In this document: positions 22,617 through 32,347 of the stretch, piece by piece
Position numbering within the stretch: the stretch's first letter is position 1
Layout: every line of letters begins with the position of its first letter
Assembly: GCA_949987705.1 (NCBI GenBank)
Contig: OX465283.1
Coordinates: 136,612,101-136,676,100, forward strand
Length of the DNA: 64,000 nucleotides
Reading direction: 5' to 3'
DNA from: Thereva unica
Lineage: Eukaryota > Arthropoda > Insecta > Diptera > Therevidae
Translations under genes and position numbers: made by a program
Notes under the pieces: model-generated
What the model saw: only the letters and a program-made list of their open reading frames with translations
Databases searched by the model: none
Told to the model about the DNA's origin: nothing

Positions 22617-22924
22617 CAGCTCTAGCCGGAAGATGAGAAGTAGAGAGAGAGAAGTACATAGGAAGGAGCTGCCACAACCTAGCCGCGATATATTTTATTC
22701 CACCTACTTCCAACCATTTCGCGACTCTGGCATCGGGGCATTTGAGAAACAACTCGCTGGAGTGTTATGCCTCCTGAAACGAGTTGAATCTCTTCAACCA
22801 ACCGATGACATGCGCTTGGTGGAGTAGGGAAGGACTAGCAAAGGCTATGACAGGAGGAATCAGGAATGTAAAGAGGGGAGAAGAAAGAAGGAAAGTTATG
22901 TGGGTGGAAAAGTGGAAAAGGCGA

Positions 22925-23003
22925 AGGACCGTGGGGCTGGCCGGGATTCGAACCCGGGACCTCTGGGATAGTAGTCAGGCGCCTTACCCCTAGGCTACCG
23001 AGG
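22925..23003 (-). promoter_or_regulatory. Internal Pol III promoter of the SINE
   Basis: Box A TAGCCTAGGGG and box B GGTTCGAATCC in tRNA order on the minus strand. This is a SINE head, not a tRNA gene. Confidence 0.8.
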
Positions 23004-23334
23004 TTAAAATTTTATTGTTATTTCTATAATGTTTACAACTTTGCTATAACTTGATGAGGTATGGATATTTTTGTATTCGCTGATCTTATAAAAATCGTCC
23101 GATTGTTTGTCCGCGGGAACCTTCTTTACTTGAGTCAAGAACCGGAAGTTCCCTAGATCATCGATATAGGTACACGATCGTGACGGAACGGGAGACGGTT
23201 AGAACACTGAACTTTGAGTTCGATGATCGAAGAAATGTTCCGACTGATCGTGTTTATCGTGTGAGAGGTTGTTGTGTGACCTTGCGTAAAGTTTAGTAAT
23301 TAAACTTTAGGCTGTCACCACAGGAGAAAAAGAA
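23004..23334. other. Unassigned DNA
   Basis: Moderate GC with ATCGAT-rich words, and similar to nothing else in the window. It may be an insertion that separates the two parts of the family F relic, but I see no boundaries. Confidence 0.3.
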
Positions 23335-23490
23335 GTTTATTCAAAAGATTAAAAAAATTAGTTTTTTGCAAATATCTCTTAAACGCTAAGTCTTATCATA
23401 AAGTAGTTTTTACAAAGTTTGTGGGTAATGCAATTGTCTACAAAATATATTTTACATTTTCGTTGTTTTAAAATACTTATATGTGTCATC
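23335..23490 (+). repeat. Relic of long-TIR family F (subterminal part)
   Basis: Matches the 59.82-59.95 kb part of the F terminus in the same orientation: TTATTCAAAAG, TTTTTTGCAAATAT, GTCTTATCA, TTTACAAAGTTTGT, TCTACAAAATATATT, TACATTTTC. Considerably diverged. Confidence 0.65.
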
Positions 23491-24401
23491 TTTTTCGCTA
23501 CTTGTATAAGTCATAACACATTCAATAGATCCAAACAAAACACAAAGATGCTGCTGTCAACTAAATTCAACTACTGAACTCGCGCCTATATGCATAACTT
23601 CAACTCAAGCCAGATAGTTGAGTTGGGTCGAGTTTAACTCGATTCGCGTCTACATGTAGGTGGACTTGGGTTCAACCTGAGTTCAACTCATTATGTATAC
23701 GTACTAACAGAAATTTGAGTGACTCCATTTACAAGATCAGGTTCAAAACATGAGAAAAATCCCAATATACTAATACTTAGGGCATTAGCTCTATGGCTTA
23801 TTGGAGCGATAAAGGTTCTAGCAACAGAGCAAAAGTAACAAGTAAGTTAGTAACATCTATTGGATATCGGAGAAATGGGGATTATTCCAACAGCGTGCGA
23901 TGTGCACCGCCCAGTATTTTTAAAGCATTTGACTACCTTCCCAAAAAGAAGCTAAAACAAAAACGTTTTTCTTTCTCCTGGTATACTGGCTATTGCCTGG
24001 TCTAATAAAACTAGGACGTTAAGGGAATAACCAACCATAGCAAAGCAAAGGAAGAAGACAACGTATTGTTCATTAAAAAAGGGAATATTCCATTACTTTT
24101 TATTAATATTAAGTTTCTTTTTTCTGTTACACTATATCTTGAGTTTTTATTATATTACACTATATCCATTTCACTATACCTTCAGTTTTTATTATACTCG
24201 TATAACCTGTTGTTTTTACCTTTGGACAAGAGTTCTCAATCATACTGTAACATTTTTTTACACTGTTATCTTACAATTTAACATTTATTTATAACACCAG
24301 ATTGTTGTGATCCAGTTGAACATATTTTTGATTTTTTATGTGGTGTGATGTGACCTCATAAAGCATATGTAAGCTTTTTGGGGAGCATTTGTAGTATATA
24401 C
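23491..24401. other. Unassigned, with GTTCAACTC-rich stretch
   Basis: 23.56-23.72 kb is rich in GAGTTCAACTC/GAGTTGAAC-like words and resembles repeat C in style (compare 11.5 and 32.1 kb), but I could not align it reliably. No gene seen. Confidence 0.35.
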
Positions 24402-24563
24402 TAGTGATGAGCAAAAATGGTCTTGCTCTTGCAGTCTTATGTTGTTCTTGCACATTTAGCAAGACCAAGAACCAGAACAAGACTTATTTATGCTTGCAAG
24501 AACAATAATAAGACAAGACCAAGACTAGATTAGTCTTGTCTTTTTTGCGTTTGCTCATCACTA
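24402..24563. mobile_element. hAT-type MITE (162 bp)
   Basis: The termini TAGTGATGAGCAAA and TTTGCTCATCACTA are inverted copies. The flanks are GTATATAC (24394-24401) and GTTTATAC (24564-24571), an 8-bp duplication with one change that fits nTnnnnAn. The interior is made of CAAGACCAAGA/TCTTGGTCTTG-like words, giving extra self-complementarity. Non-coding. Confidence 0.88.
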
Positions 24564-24571
24564 GTTTATAC

Positions 24572-27370
24572 TAATATTTCGTTTAATATTGTAACTGTGT
24601 CTGTATAAAACAAAAGCGTCTTGGTACCAGGGTGGGTTGGTTTTTTTTTTCTTTTTTTAGGTGTATATAGCTGAAAGACAGGTTATATCCGGGCTCAATT
24701 AAGGACTCCACGTCTTGTTGGGGACGCTCACAGTTACGTGTAAGTGGTGGTGTAAGCAAGCAGGTAGTACCCTATCGCCTCCCCACGCCACGGTCCCCCG
24801 ACGAGGCCAGCAGTATCACCGGACAGAGTTAAGTATTGTCCATAACTTAAATTTGTAGTTTGTTGTTATTGAATCTGAGGCTGGCCTCTTCGGGCAACCA
24901 ACCTGAGGTTCCAATAGAAATGGCAGAACTAGGAGTAACGAGGGTAAATCAATGAAGTCAGCAGGCTGCCTGTACAATACTTCGGCTGCGAATAGCGAGC
25001 TGGTGTGCTGAGAAGAGTAATGGAGATAGAAATACATATGTATACTGCGTTTTCAAAAGTGATTCTTCTTTCTAAATCCATTCTGAATTCTGAAGAATTA
25101 CAAACAATTATTTCATCCTTTTTTTTCTGCATCACGGAATTGGTTTTTTTCTTCGCTCAACGTTAAAAGATAAGCTGAACCAGCACGGAGTAAAATTTGC
25201 AAAATTCCCCTATTTACTTTTTCTTCAATTGAAATGTAGATACTGTAGGGCTTTTCACTGAATACAACTTTTAGGAAATACTTGCGGTTTCATATAATTA
25301 GTACGAGTAGAGAGTACGTTTAATTCGATGAGGACCTACTGCAAAACATCGAAATTCCAGTAACAGAAAGTCAGTTTAAATTTTTTTGTCTGGTAGCAGA
25401 AATACTGATTCGACCGAATCGAGCACTTAATTTTTTTAAATTTTTATGCCATACACGGAAGAGTTTGTTTTTATAATTTAGGAAATTCCATGTCGAATTC
25501 GCCTTTTTACTCAAAAACTTTTCCTCAATTGCCCCGGAGAAGTGCTTTTCATATCAGGTCCGTCAATCCAATCTTTACCTTGCTCAACTCAACGTTTACC
25601 TTTAATTCTGCACAAATGCAGATCGCTATCTGCAAAATGCTCATAACCACATACGAGTACGAATTTGATCTAAAACTTTTACCTATATCAGATTAAGTCC
25701 CTCCACAGTGGTGCGTGCCGGAATTGCTCCGTCGTGGTGCTGCAGCGCTGCTACCTTCTAAATAGGATGTTCCTAGATGTGAAAATTACTTTCAATTTGT
25801 GTCTGTAATCTGCACCTTCGGCAGCCACACCTTACGCCCATACCCCAGAAAACCGCATGAAATGTTTACGCAAAACTGATCCAAAAACCGCAGTAATTTC
25901 CTAGGCAAGTGGCAAAATAATGAACAAAGTCTGGAGGGAAAGTGTACCAAATTGGCCATATTTTGTTTTTTTTTTTTTTGTTTCTGGTTTTCTGGCCGTG
26001 TACCGTGCTACTTTGTAAAAATAAAGCAGCACTCACTTATGTGTTATTAGGAGCACTCTTCTTAATGCAGCAGTCTTTAGCGAATTTCCGCCCGCAAATT
26101 CCTTAGAAATGGCCCAAGTGATGAGCACACCATACCATACGCATAACTCAGTAGCGGGATTTAATAGATATCCGCTACCCCACACACCTGAAGCTCACCT
26201 TCGTGATAATATTAATGGAATGGCCGCGAATTTTCGGCCAGCTCTGCGCCGGGGATCAATTTCGCAATCAATATATGTAGTGAGATATCATAATGATTGA
26301 TCTGACAAACCCCCCAATTAAAAGGCAACCACCTAATTACGACCTCCTCCTATTTTTTAGCACTCAGCCAGATCGCGCAGCTCGGGTTCATTAACATCCA
26401 GCACGGGGGGAGTCTGTGCGCTCCTCGCCATATGTGCAATCGCTGGTGGAAAAGTGTTGTGTAATGTTGATCGGGTGCTAAGGCTAATCCCCGCAGAACA
26501 GTTACCAGCTTCAGGCTAGTGATCCGCCCTCGCTATCGTGCCGCTCGTCCGACGTGAATAGATGATATCTGGTGCAATGGAAGGCAAAAAAGGTTGATTT
26601 TAAAGTAACGTGACCATGGGACACGGATTTGGTTTTCTCTTTCGCGGATATCGAGGGTAGCCGAGGTATTGATATTCGCGCTAGGAGCTAGTTTACATGT
26701 ATTAAGACATTATGCTTCCACGGCCACCTCCATTCCGTGGAGGCAGCAATCGCATGAACTGGAGATTTACTAGCCTCCCAGTCAGCATATTTTGAGCCAG
26801 TCTGGCATTTGAATCAGGATCGGCTCTTTGTTTTGGAAAATCGCAAACGTAGTTCAATGGGAGTTCTTAGCTGGGACAGTTAGAAAGTTTGTTGATCCCT
26901 TCAGGAGTTAAATTCTAAACCCAAGATTCGATAGTCGATTAGAACACAAAAATATTAATGGTAAGGCTAGTAACAAAATTTTTGGATTTGCAGGTAATGA
27001 AAAATTTAGCAACTAAATCTAGCATAATCTTAATCGTCTTAGAGGAGTTAAGATCGTATTGAAGCATCACCAGTGAGAGTAAAAATAATTATCAATACCA
27101 ATTGACCGAATTCTTCGTATAAACATATCGCAATTCCGATTTTGAATAAAGAAATTTGCAAGACGGACGATGTCGGGAGGGATAAGGTGTAGTTTAGACT
27201 TTACGTCATCAGCCTTGCCGTGATTTTCGTTACTTTTATTTTCAGTTATTCAAATGTAGGACTACGTCTCCAGGTGGAAATGGAACCCATAGCATCTGGA
27301 TAAAGCTATCGATAAAGGATCATGGTGTGATGTTATTAGCCGCTTTTATTGTGTAATTTAACAACCAATA
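24572..27370. other. Unassigned DNA
   Basis: The word GGCCTCTTCGGGCAACCAAC near 24.88 kb is the inverse of a block at about 21.46 kb, so a piece of the same LINE probably lies at 24.85-24.92 kb on the minus strand. The rest shows no gene or repeat that I recognise. Confidence 0.4.
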
Positions 27371-27956
27371 CGAGGTGTGGCTATTAAATAACGAGACTGA
27401 CGCTGCTACAGAAGAAGTGCGCATGCGCCAAACGCCAGCAACCAACAGCTGTTTTCGTGAAGCCTTCTCTTTCGAATGTAGTGCCTCTCGCTTCTGTAAA
27501 CAAATCAGTACAGCCGTAGCCTTCGTTCGCATTAGAGTTGTTTTTTTGTTTCGCCGGAAAAATGTTAAGTGTAACAGTAGAGCAACGCATTGTCGCAACA
27601 CATTCCGCATTGTTTGTTAAGAGGTTTTTAGCCAAATTCAGCATCCCAGTGTTAGACCATCCGCCTTATTCGCCGGATCTTGCGCCGTACGACTTCTATC
27701 TGTTTCCTAAGGTGAAATCTGCATTAAAAGGAACAAGATTTGAGTCTGTCGAAGCTGTGAAAGAGAAAGCGGCACGCGTCCTGAAGGAGCTGACAGAAAA
27801 AGACTTCCAGCACTGTTTCGAACAATGGAAGATTCGCATGGAGCGTTGTAGGGATAGAGGAGGGGTGTATATTGAAGGTGATAACAAGTAAAAATGTATG
27901 AAATAAAAATAAAATGTTTTACAGCGTCAGTCTCGTTATTTAATAGCCACACCTCG
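27371..27956 (+). mobile_element. Internally deleted mariner element
   Basis: Perfect 35-bp TIRs (starting CGAGGTGTGGCTATTAAATA) lie at 27371-27405 and 27922-27956. TA is duplicated on each side (27369-27370 and 27957-27958). The length is 586 bp against about 1.3 kb for a complete mariner. It encodes a transposase whose start and C-terminus are fused in frame. The identical TIRs and open frame point to recent mobilisation. Confidence 0.95.
27538..27891 (+). pseudogene. Truncated mariner transposase (117 codons)
   Basis: A continuous frame inside perfect mariner TIRs. The start (about the first 18 codons, with VEQRI at residues 14-18) corresponds to the N-terminus of the transposase. From about residue 20 it jumps to the C-terminal part: VLDHPPYSPDLAPYDFYLFP holds the third catalytic Asp of the D,D34D triad, followed by LKGTRF, AVKEKAARVL and the usual end WKIRMERCRDRGGVYIEG. 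The DNA-binding domain and the first two catalytic Asp residues are gone. A normal protein is about 345 aa, so this one has no catalytic activity. A second ATG in frame (MLSV) is the likelier original start. The frame shows no stop despite the deletion. Confidence 0.9.
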
Positions 27957-28154
27957 TATATAATTAATATTACTCAAATGGCACCAGTATCCGAGCTCTT
28001 GCAAACTTTAATAATTTACAATCCAAAAAGAGTCACTGACGTTGCGGATAAGGAACCCATCTGCTTGCTCAATAAATAATGAGCCGGTTTAGACACAGCG
28101 ATCCAGCGGATGCGTGAAAGGAATTTTGGACACCCGACACATGTTCAGATCTTC

Positions 28155-28630
28155 TCATATGAAAAATGAACCTAATGCAATCTTTAAATGCCACTCTAAG
28201 ACGCTGACGGCAGGAAGAGTCGAAGGAAATATACACCAAGGAGCCGTAAAGGAAGAAGGAAGAAGAACAACAAAAGATTTGATAAGTGTTGCTCGAATAA
28301 GCGTGGATAACAGACGGCCATGTAGCCGTAGTTTACGAAGTGTGCCATAGAGCTTAGAAAGCAGCAATGAGACATGATTCCAGCGGGAGAGTTTGGAATT
28401 AACAATAATACCCTGGTTTTTGGCACAGTTAACGATTGGAAGCGGGACAAGAGGTATATAGCTGGATATCATCAGCATATAAATGAAAAAAGCAGCGACG
28501 GATAACCGAAGGAAGATCATTAAAATAGAGGCAGAACAGCAAAGGACCAAGAACTGAGCCCTGAGGCACACCTGCAGGCACACTTAGAAAATAGAAAGTG
28601 ACATTATTATGACGAACACACAGCTCTATT
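28155..28630 (-). pseudogene. Jockey/CR1-like LINE RT, downstream part
   Basis: On the minus strand: LCVRHNN, the [20 protein letters not shown] block, the catalytic [10 protein letters not shown] (about 28.47 kb), and in another frame the thumb region (IVNSKLSRWNHV, LYGTLRKLRLHGRLL, LIRATLIKSF). At least one frameshift lies between the active site and the thumb. The upstream part of the same RT is at 30511-30790, beyond a long-TIR DNA element inserted in the RT. Confidence 0.87.
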
Positions 28631-28635
28631 AGAGA
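28631..28635. repeat. 5-bp target duplication of long-TIR element F1
   Basis: AGAGA at 28631-28635 and 30506-30510. Confidence 0.75.
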
Positions 28636-30505
28636 TAGTCCAGTCAATGCACGGAAAAATAGCCAAACCTGGAAATCCTGCCTAGCAGCACCAATTTGCA
28701 CCAAAATTTGGATTTGGGCTCTGCTTACTCTCTATTTCAAAGTTGTCAATAAGCCGAGAGTTGCTTTTTATTTTTTAGGGGTATAAACTACCTCTATTCG
28801 AAAATAAATTGAATTTTAGATTCAAGCGTTTAAGCGATAGAAATTATCATTGCACCATGAATTACTAGTTGCAACCCTTTTGAAAACGACCCTATAAAAA
28901 CTACCCCTATCAAATCAACCCCTCTGTACTGATTAAAATTTGATTTAAAAAACCGGAAAAATCAAAATTTTTATTATTATGGATCTTAAGCTTTTAATTT
29001 AAAAATAAAAAATATTTTTGATTTAAAATACAGAAAAAAATAAAAAAGATATAATTAAAAATCATTTTCTTCTTCATCTTCACTCTTTTCCAAGTCTGCC
29101 TCATCATCGCTTTCCTATAATTGGAGCTTATCTATAATTGGAGCACTATTAGGACAATTGTCTCTGCTGCATGTTGAATAAGGTGAATTGCAGAAGAGTT
29201 CTACATTTGCTGAACCACAAACCTTTTTGCAGCTACAAAAAATCATTTTTGTGCGTGTGTGTATGCGTGTGTATCTCAAAAGGCGTGAAAAGATGAAGGT
29301 ATCATCAGTGTTGAAATATACGTGCTTTGATAACTTTGTTATTGGGTATTTTTACCATAACTCGCTTAGTTTTCGAGCTATCAAGTTCAACAAAAAACCA
29401 TTTCGTACGTTTTTTCAAGAGCTATAAGCTGATGACGTAAAGAAATTGTTTTTGAAGCTCTTTTTTTAAATGGTTTGAGCTGAAACAGCTTCAAAACGTT
29501 ACTATTTGTGAACATATGCAAACTTGAAACGGTCATATCTTACTCAATTTTTATCGTAGAAAAAGTAAAAAACCAAAAGTTTTAGAAAAGACCCTACAAC
29601 TTTTTTCACTCTATCAAATTTTGCGTATATTTTATAGTTTTTGAGTTATTTTTAAAGAAAGACAATTTTTTGCAAACTAGCAAAAGAGCTCTCTTCACTT
29701 CAAGCTCAAATTTTTCAAAAACTAAGCACTATAAACCGGCCAAACTTATAGAGCATATTACAAGTGCCCAAATAAAGTAAATTGTAAAGTGGTAACAATC
29801 ATTTTTAATTGGGGTGGTAATTAGGGGGTGATTTTCACAATTTTTTGCCGCCAAAAAAATAAGAACCAATTTTGTTTTTGTCATAACTCGCTTAATTTTG
29901 ATACTAGGAACCTCCACAAAAAAACAAAATAAAGGTTTTTCTAAGCACTTCAAACAAGTTTCAAGAGCTTTCCCCGAAAAATGCATTGTTTTTGGGATAT
30001 TTCACGTTGAAACTTACCATTTTGGCGTTTGCCGAATAAGACCAAACCTTTAACAAGCTATTACTCCGTTAGTATTGGGTCTAGGGATATTTTGAACCCA
30101 GTATTCTTTTTTGTTTTTTTTATAAGCTACATTTTTACTCCGAATAATTTTTTCATAAAATATTTATCTTCAGAGCTATTCATGAAAAAACGTCTGAAAC
30201 GGTTTTTTTTTTGTTAAAAATTGGCATTTCCACTCTCGAATAAGTCGAAAAGTATTGACTTTCAGTAAAAACTTTATATAACAAAAGTTGCTTAAAATTA
30301 GTCAATCTATCCATTCTCATACTTATTTTTAATAAAAAAAAATTTCACCCCCCAAGAAGGGGTGGCGTCCCCCTCCAGGGTAAAAGCAACCCCTGGCATA
30401 TTGACAACTTTGAATAAGAGGGTAAGTAGAACCTACAGCCAAATTTTGGTGCAAATCGGTTCTGTTTGGTAGAATTTCCAGCGAAATTGTGCATTGACTG
30501 GACTA
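28636..30505. mobile_element. Long-TIR element F1 (1870 bp), unclassified
   Basis: The ends TAGTCCAGTCAATGCAC and GTGCATTGACTGGACTA are exact inverted copies. Imperfect inversion continues about 150 bp inward (shared ATTTGCACCAAAATTTGG, TTCAAAGTTGTCAATA, GGTTGCTTTTA-like words). AGAGA is duplicated on both sides, inside a LINE whose RT motifs continue across the insertion. The interior is AT-rich with no transposase. The terminal 12 bp TAGTCCAGTCAA are the same as in element F2 at 59.68 kb, while the rest of the TIR differs. I do not recognise the superfamily. Confidence 0.88.
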
Positions 30506-30510
30506 AGAGA

Positions 30511-30790
30511 AGAGAAAAGACGAACAGAAGATGATGAAAGTAATACTGTTTACTAAGTTTATGGAGCAGATGCAGGTGAACTACACAGTCGAATGCTTTG
30601 GAGAAGTCAAGAAGAACTACAAGTATTGCAATATCACCTCGGTGGGAAACTCGCAGGACATTAAATGAAAGATGAAGTGAGTGAGTTTACATCAACATCA
30701 AATGGGTGAAGCTCAGAGGTATGAATGCCTAGGGACTGAAAGTTAGACCAAAGTTGCTTAGGGGACTGATACGAAGTAAGGTATGCCTTA
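30511..30790 (-). pseudogene. Jockey/CR1-like LINE RT, upstream part
   Basis: On the minus strand: YQSPKQLWSNFQSLGI and HPFDVDVNSL, the conserved region just before the RT fingers, and after a deletion AILVVLLDFSKAFDCVVH, which carries the first catalytic Asp of the RT palm. HLLHKL follows. The element is then interrupted by the long-TIR element and resumes with the GVPQGS block on the other side. The likely clade is jockey/CR1, with a related C-terminus on the plus strand at 37.80-38.01 kb. Confidence 0.83.
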
Positions 30791-31095
30791 TCAGTTTCTC
30801 ATAAGGACCGTAGGAGGCAAACTTCGTTACAAATGAAATGGGGCGATTCTAACATCTGCCTTTCGTATTCAGAAAACTTTTTAAAAATGCTTTATTAAAC
30901 TCATTCAAAGCTTTAGTTTAAGGGTGTCATTTAGTACACTCACTAGACCGGTTCCGGTTTGATTACAGATGTCAAGTAGTTTTGAACGTGACTAGTACAC
31001 AGTAGGGAACCGCTTGGGAAAATGACACTCGTGTTTACAATACAGGGTGTATTACTGAAATTTTCGAAACGTCTGGCTGTGAATTGGTCTTGTAT

Positions 31096-31110
31096 AGACG
31101 AACAAAGAAT
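31096..31110. repeat. 15-bp target-site duplication of a truncated LINE
   Basis: AGACGAACAAAGAAT at 31096-31110 and exactly again at 31329-31343. Confidence 0.95.
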
Positions 31111-31328
31111 GGATGACTCAAGGATACCAAAAAAAGCCCTGTATCTACTACCAGATGGCAAAAGACCAGTTGGAAACCACGGGATGGGAAGATAATGTTA
31201 AGGCCGATGCAGCAAAACTGCTCAACACAAGAAACTGGAGACAAGCTGCAGAGCAGAGAGACGTCTGGAGGAAGAAGCTGATGGAGGCCAAGGCTCGAAT
31301 TGGGCAGTAGAGCCATCGAAGAAGAAGA
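31111..31328 (+). mobile_element. 5'-truncated LINE 3' end (218 bp)
   Basis: Translation gives WEDNVKADAAKLLNTRNWRQAAEQRDVWRK..L.EAKA and a stop, a common ORF2 C-terminus of insect LINEs. The preceding PDGKRPVG-type block is in another frame. The 3' tail is a (GAA)n run. Flanked by a perfect 15-bp duplication, a standard target-primed insertion with strong 5' truncation. Confidence 0.92.
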
Positions 31329-31559
31329 AGACGAACAAAGAATCGTATGAGTAGGAAAATCGTAACGGTTTAGCCGCTAGGGCGTTTTGAATTTTTTCGT
31401 GATAGAAGTTTACATATCCTGTATTTTTGTAGCCCTATTAGATATCTAAAACTATAAAAGTCAAGGTGTCAACCCACCAGCTTCCAGAGTTATTAGTCGT
31501 CAAAAACATTTTTTTTTTTGACTAAAATTTCAACTTCAACCACTTTTTTCTCCAAAAAA

Positions 31560-31916
31560 TACGTACAGTCCGGGGAAATTAGCAAAAAATACAAATGAAA
31601 GGAGACAAAACTCCAAAATGGCTGAAAATTGGTACACAGCTTCCTTGTGACTTTTTAAGAAAACAATTTCGGAATCCAAAAAAAATATACATATATATGG
31701 CCGCCGGAGATATCGCGTTTTTCCCGTGCTTTTCATGTACCTCGGTTTCTATAGGTCATACAACCCCGTGCGATGGGGTTAGGTCATACAACCCCAAAAT
31801 GTTGACAATGAAATTCTCTACAATTTTAATTACTACAAAAAAGTTGACGCGATTAACCCTTTGAAAGTTATTCAAGGTCAAAGTTTTCGAAAATCACTTT
31901 TTGACCCAAAATTCAG
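31560..31916 (-). repeat. Dispersed repeat E, copy 2
   Basis: The reverse complement aligns with 7.27-7.68 kb over its length, including AGTCCGGGGAAATTAGC, CACAGCTTCCTTGTGA, AAAATGTTGACAATGA and GAAAGTTATTCAAGGTCAAA. It carries an additional duplicated GGTCATACAACCCC word near 31.76-31.80 kb that is absent from copy 1. Confidence 0.75.
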
Positions 31917-32095
31917 CAGCACATCATTCAAAAAATCAAACCGCTACAGCCGAGCATATATGCCCTGCAGCCGATACTGGGTTACTGCCTATTCTGCACA
32001 GCTGGCTGAATTTTCGAATGCAGCCAGAGCCTTTAACGATCGCAGTTCCATTTTGAATTTAAGCTACATTGGAAAATATTAAATAATTGTTTTTA

Positions 32096-32347
32096 CCCTG
32101 TTTATGACTAGGTACAACCCAGGTTCAATCTAGGTTCAACCCAGTTATAAACGAGGGTCAAGTTGAAACTGGGTGCTCTCAACTCAACTTAGCTCTCCTA
32201 CCTGGGTCGAGTTAATATTTCGCCTCATATACACGGGTTTAGGTTATATTTTGATGTCAGTTCAATTCTATTTTAACCCCAAAGTGAACTCAGCGTACGT
32301 TGATCGAAATTTCATCTCAATCTCGATTCAACTTTTCAACTTAGGGC
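32096..32347. mobile_element. Dispersed MITE-like repeat C, copy 2
   Basis: In inverse orientation to copy 1 (11252-11830). Starts CCCTGTTTATGACTAGG and contains CAGTTATAAACGAGGGTCAAG, CTACCTGGGTCGAGTTA, ATATTTCGCCTCATATAC and CAACTTTTCAACTTAG in the matching order. The other terminus is too diverged to define. It shows the arrangement without the LINE tail that interrupts copy 1. Confidence 0.7.

Larger units (their letters stand above)
22527..23003 (-). mobile_element. tRNA-derived SINE, copy 1 (long form)
   Basis: On the minus strand the element starts with a tRNA-like head: CCTCGGTAGCCTAGGGGTAA contains a box A (TAGCCTAGGGG), and GGTTCGAATCC is a perfect box B, about 35 bp apart. An unrelated body of about 400 bp follows, ending in ACATAAAAAAAAAAA. 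The 3' half has a 10-bp perfect stem (22577-22616). No coding capacity; the open frames over it are incidental. Other copies are at 44304-44669 (minus, internally shorter), 34952-35078 (plus, 3' part only) and 59378-59530 (plus, diverged). LINE-driven retroposition is expected. Confidence 0.9.

Noticed and set aside
22925..23003. Possible tRNA gene on the minus strand
   Set aside because: Box A and box B are good, but no cloverleaf with a paired acceptor stem is apparent, and the same head recurs at 44.6 kb attached to the same body and poly(A) tail: a SINE.
28636..30505. F1 as a Polinton/Maverick
   Set aside because: Under 2 kb, no polymerase, integrase or capsid genes, and flanking duplication of 5 rather than 6 bp; only the AG-like start is reminiscent.
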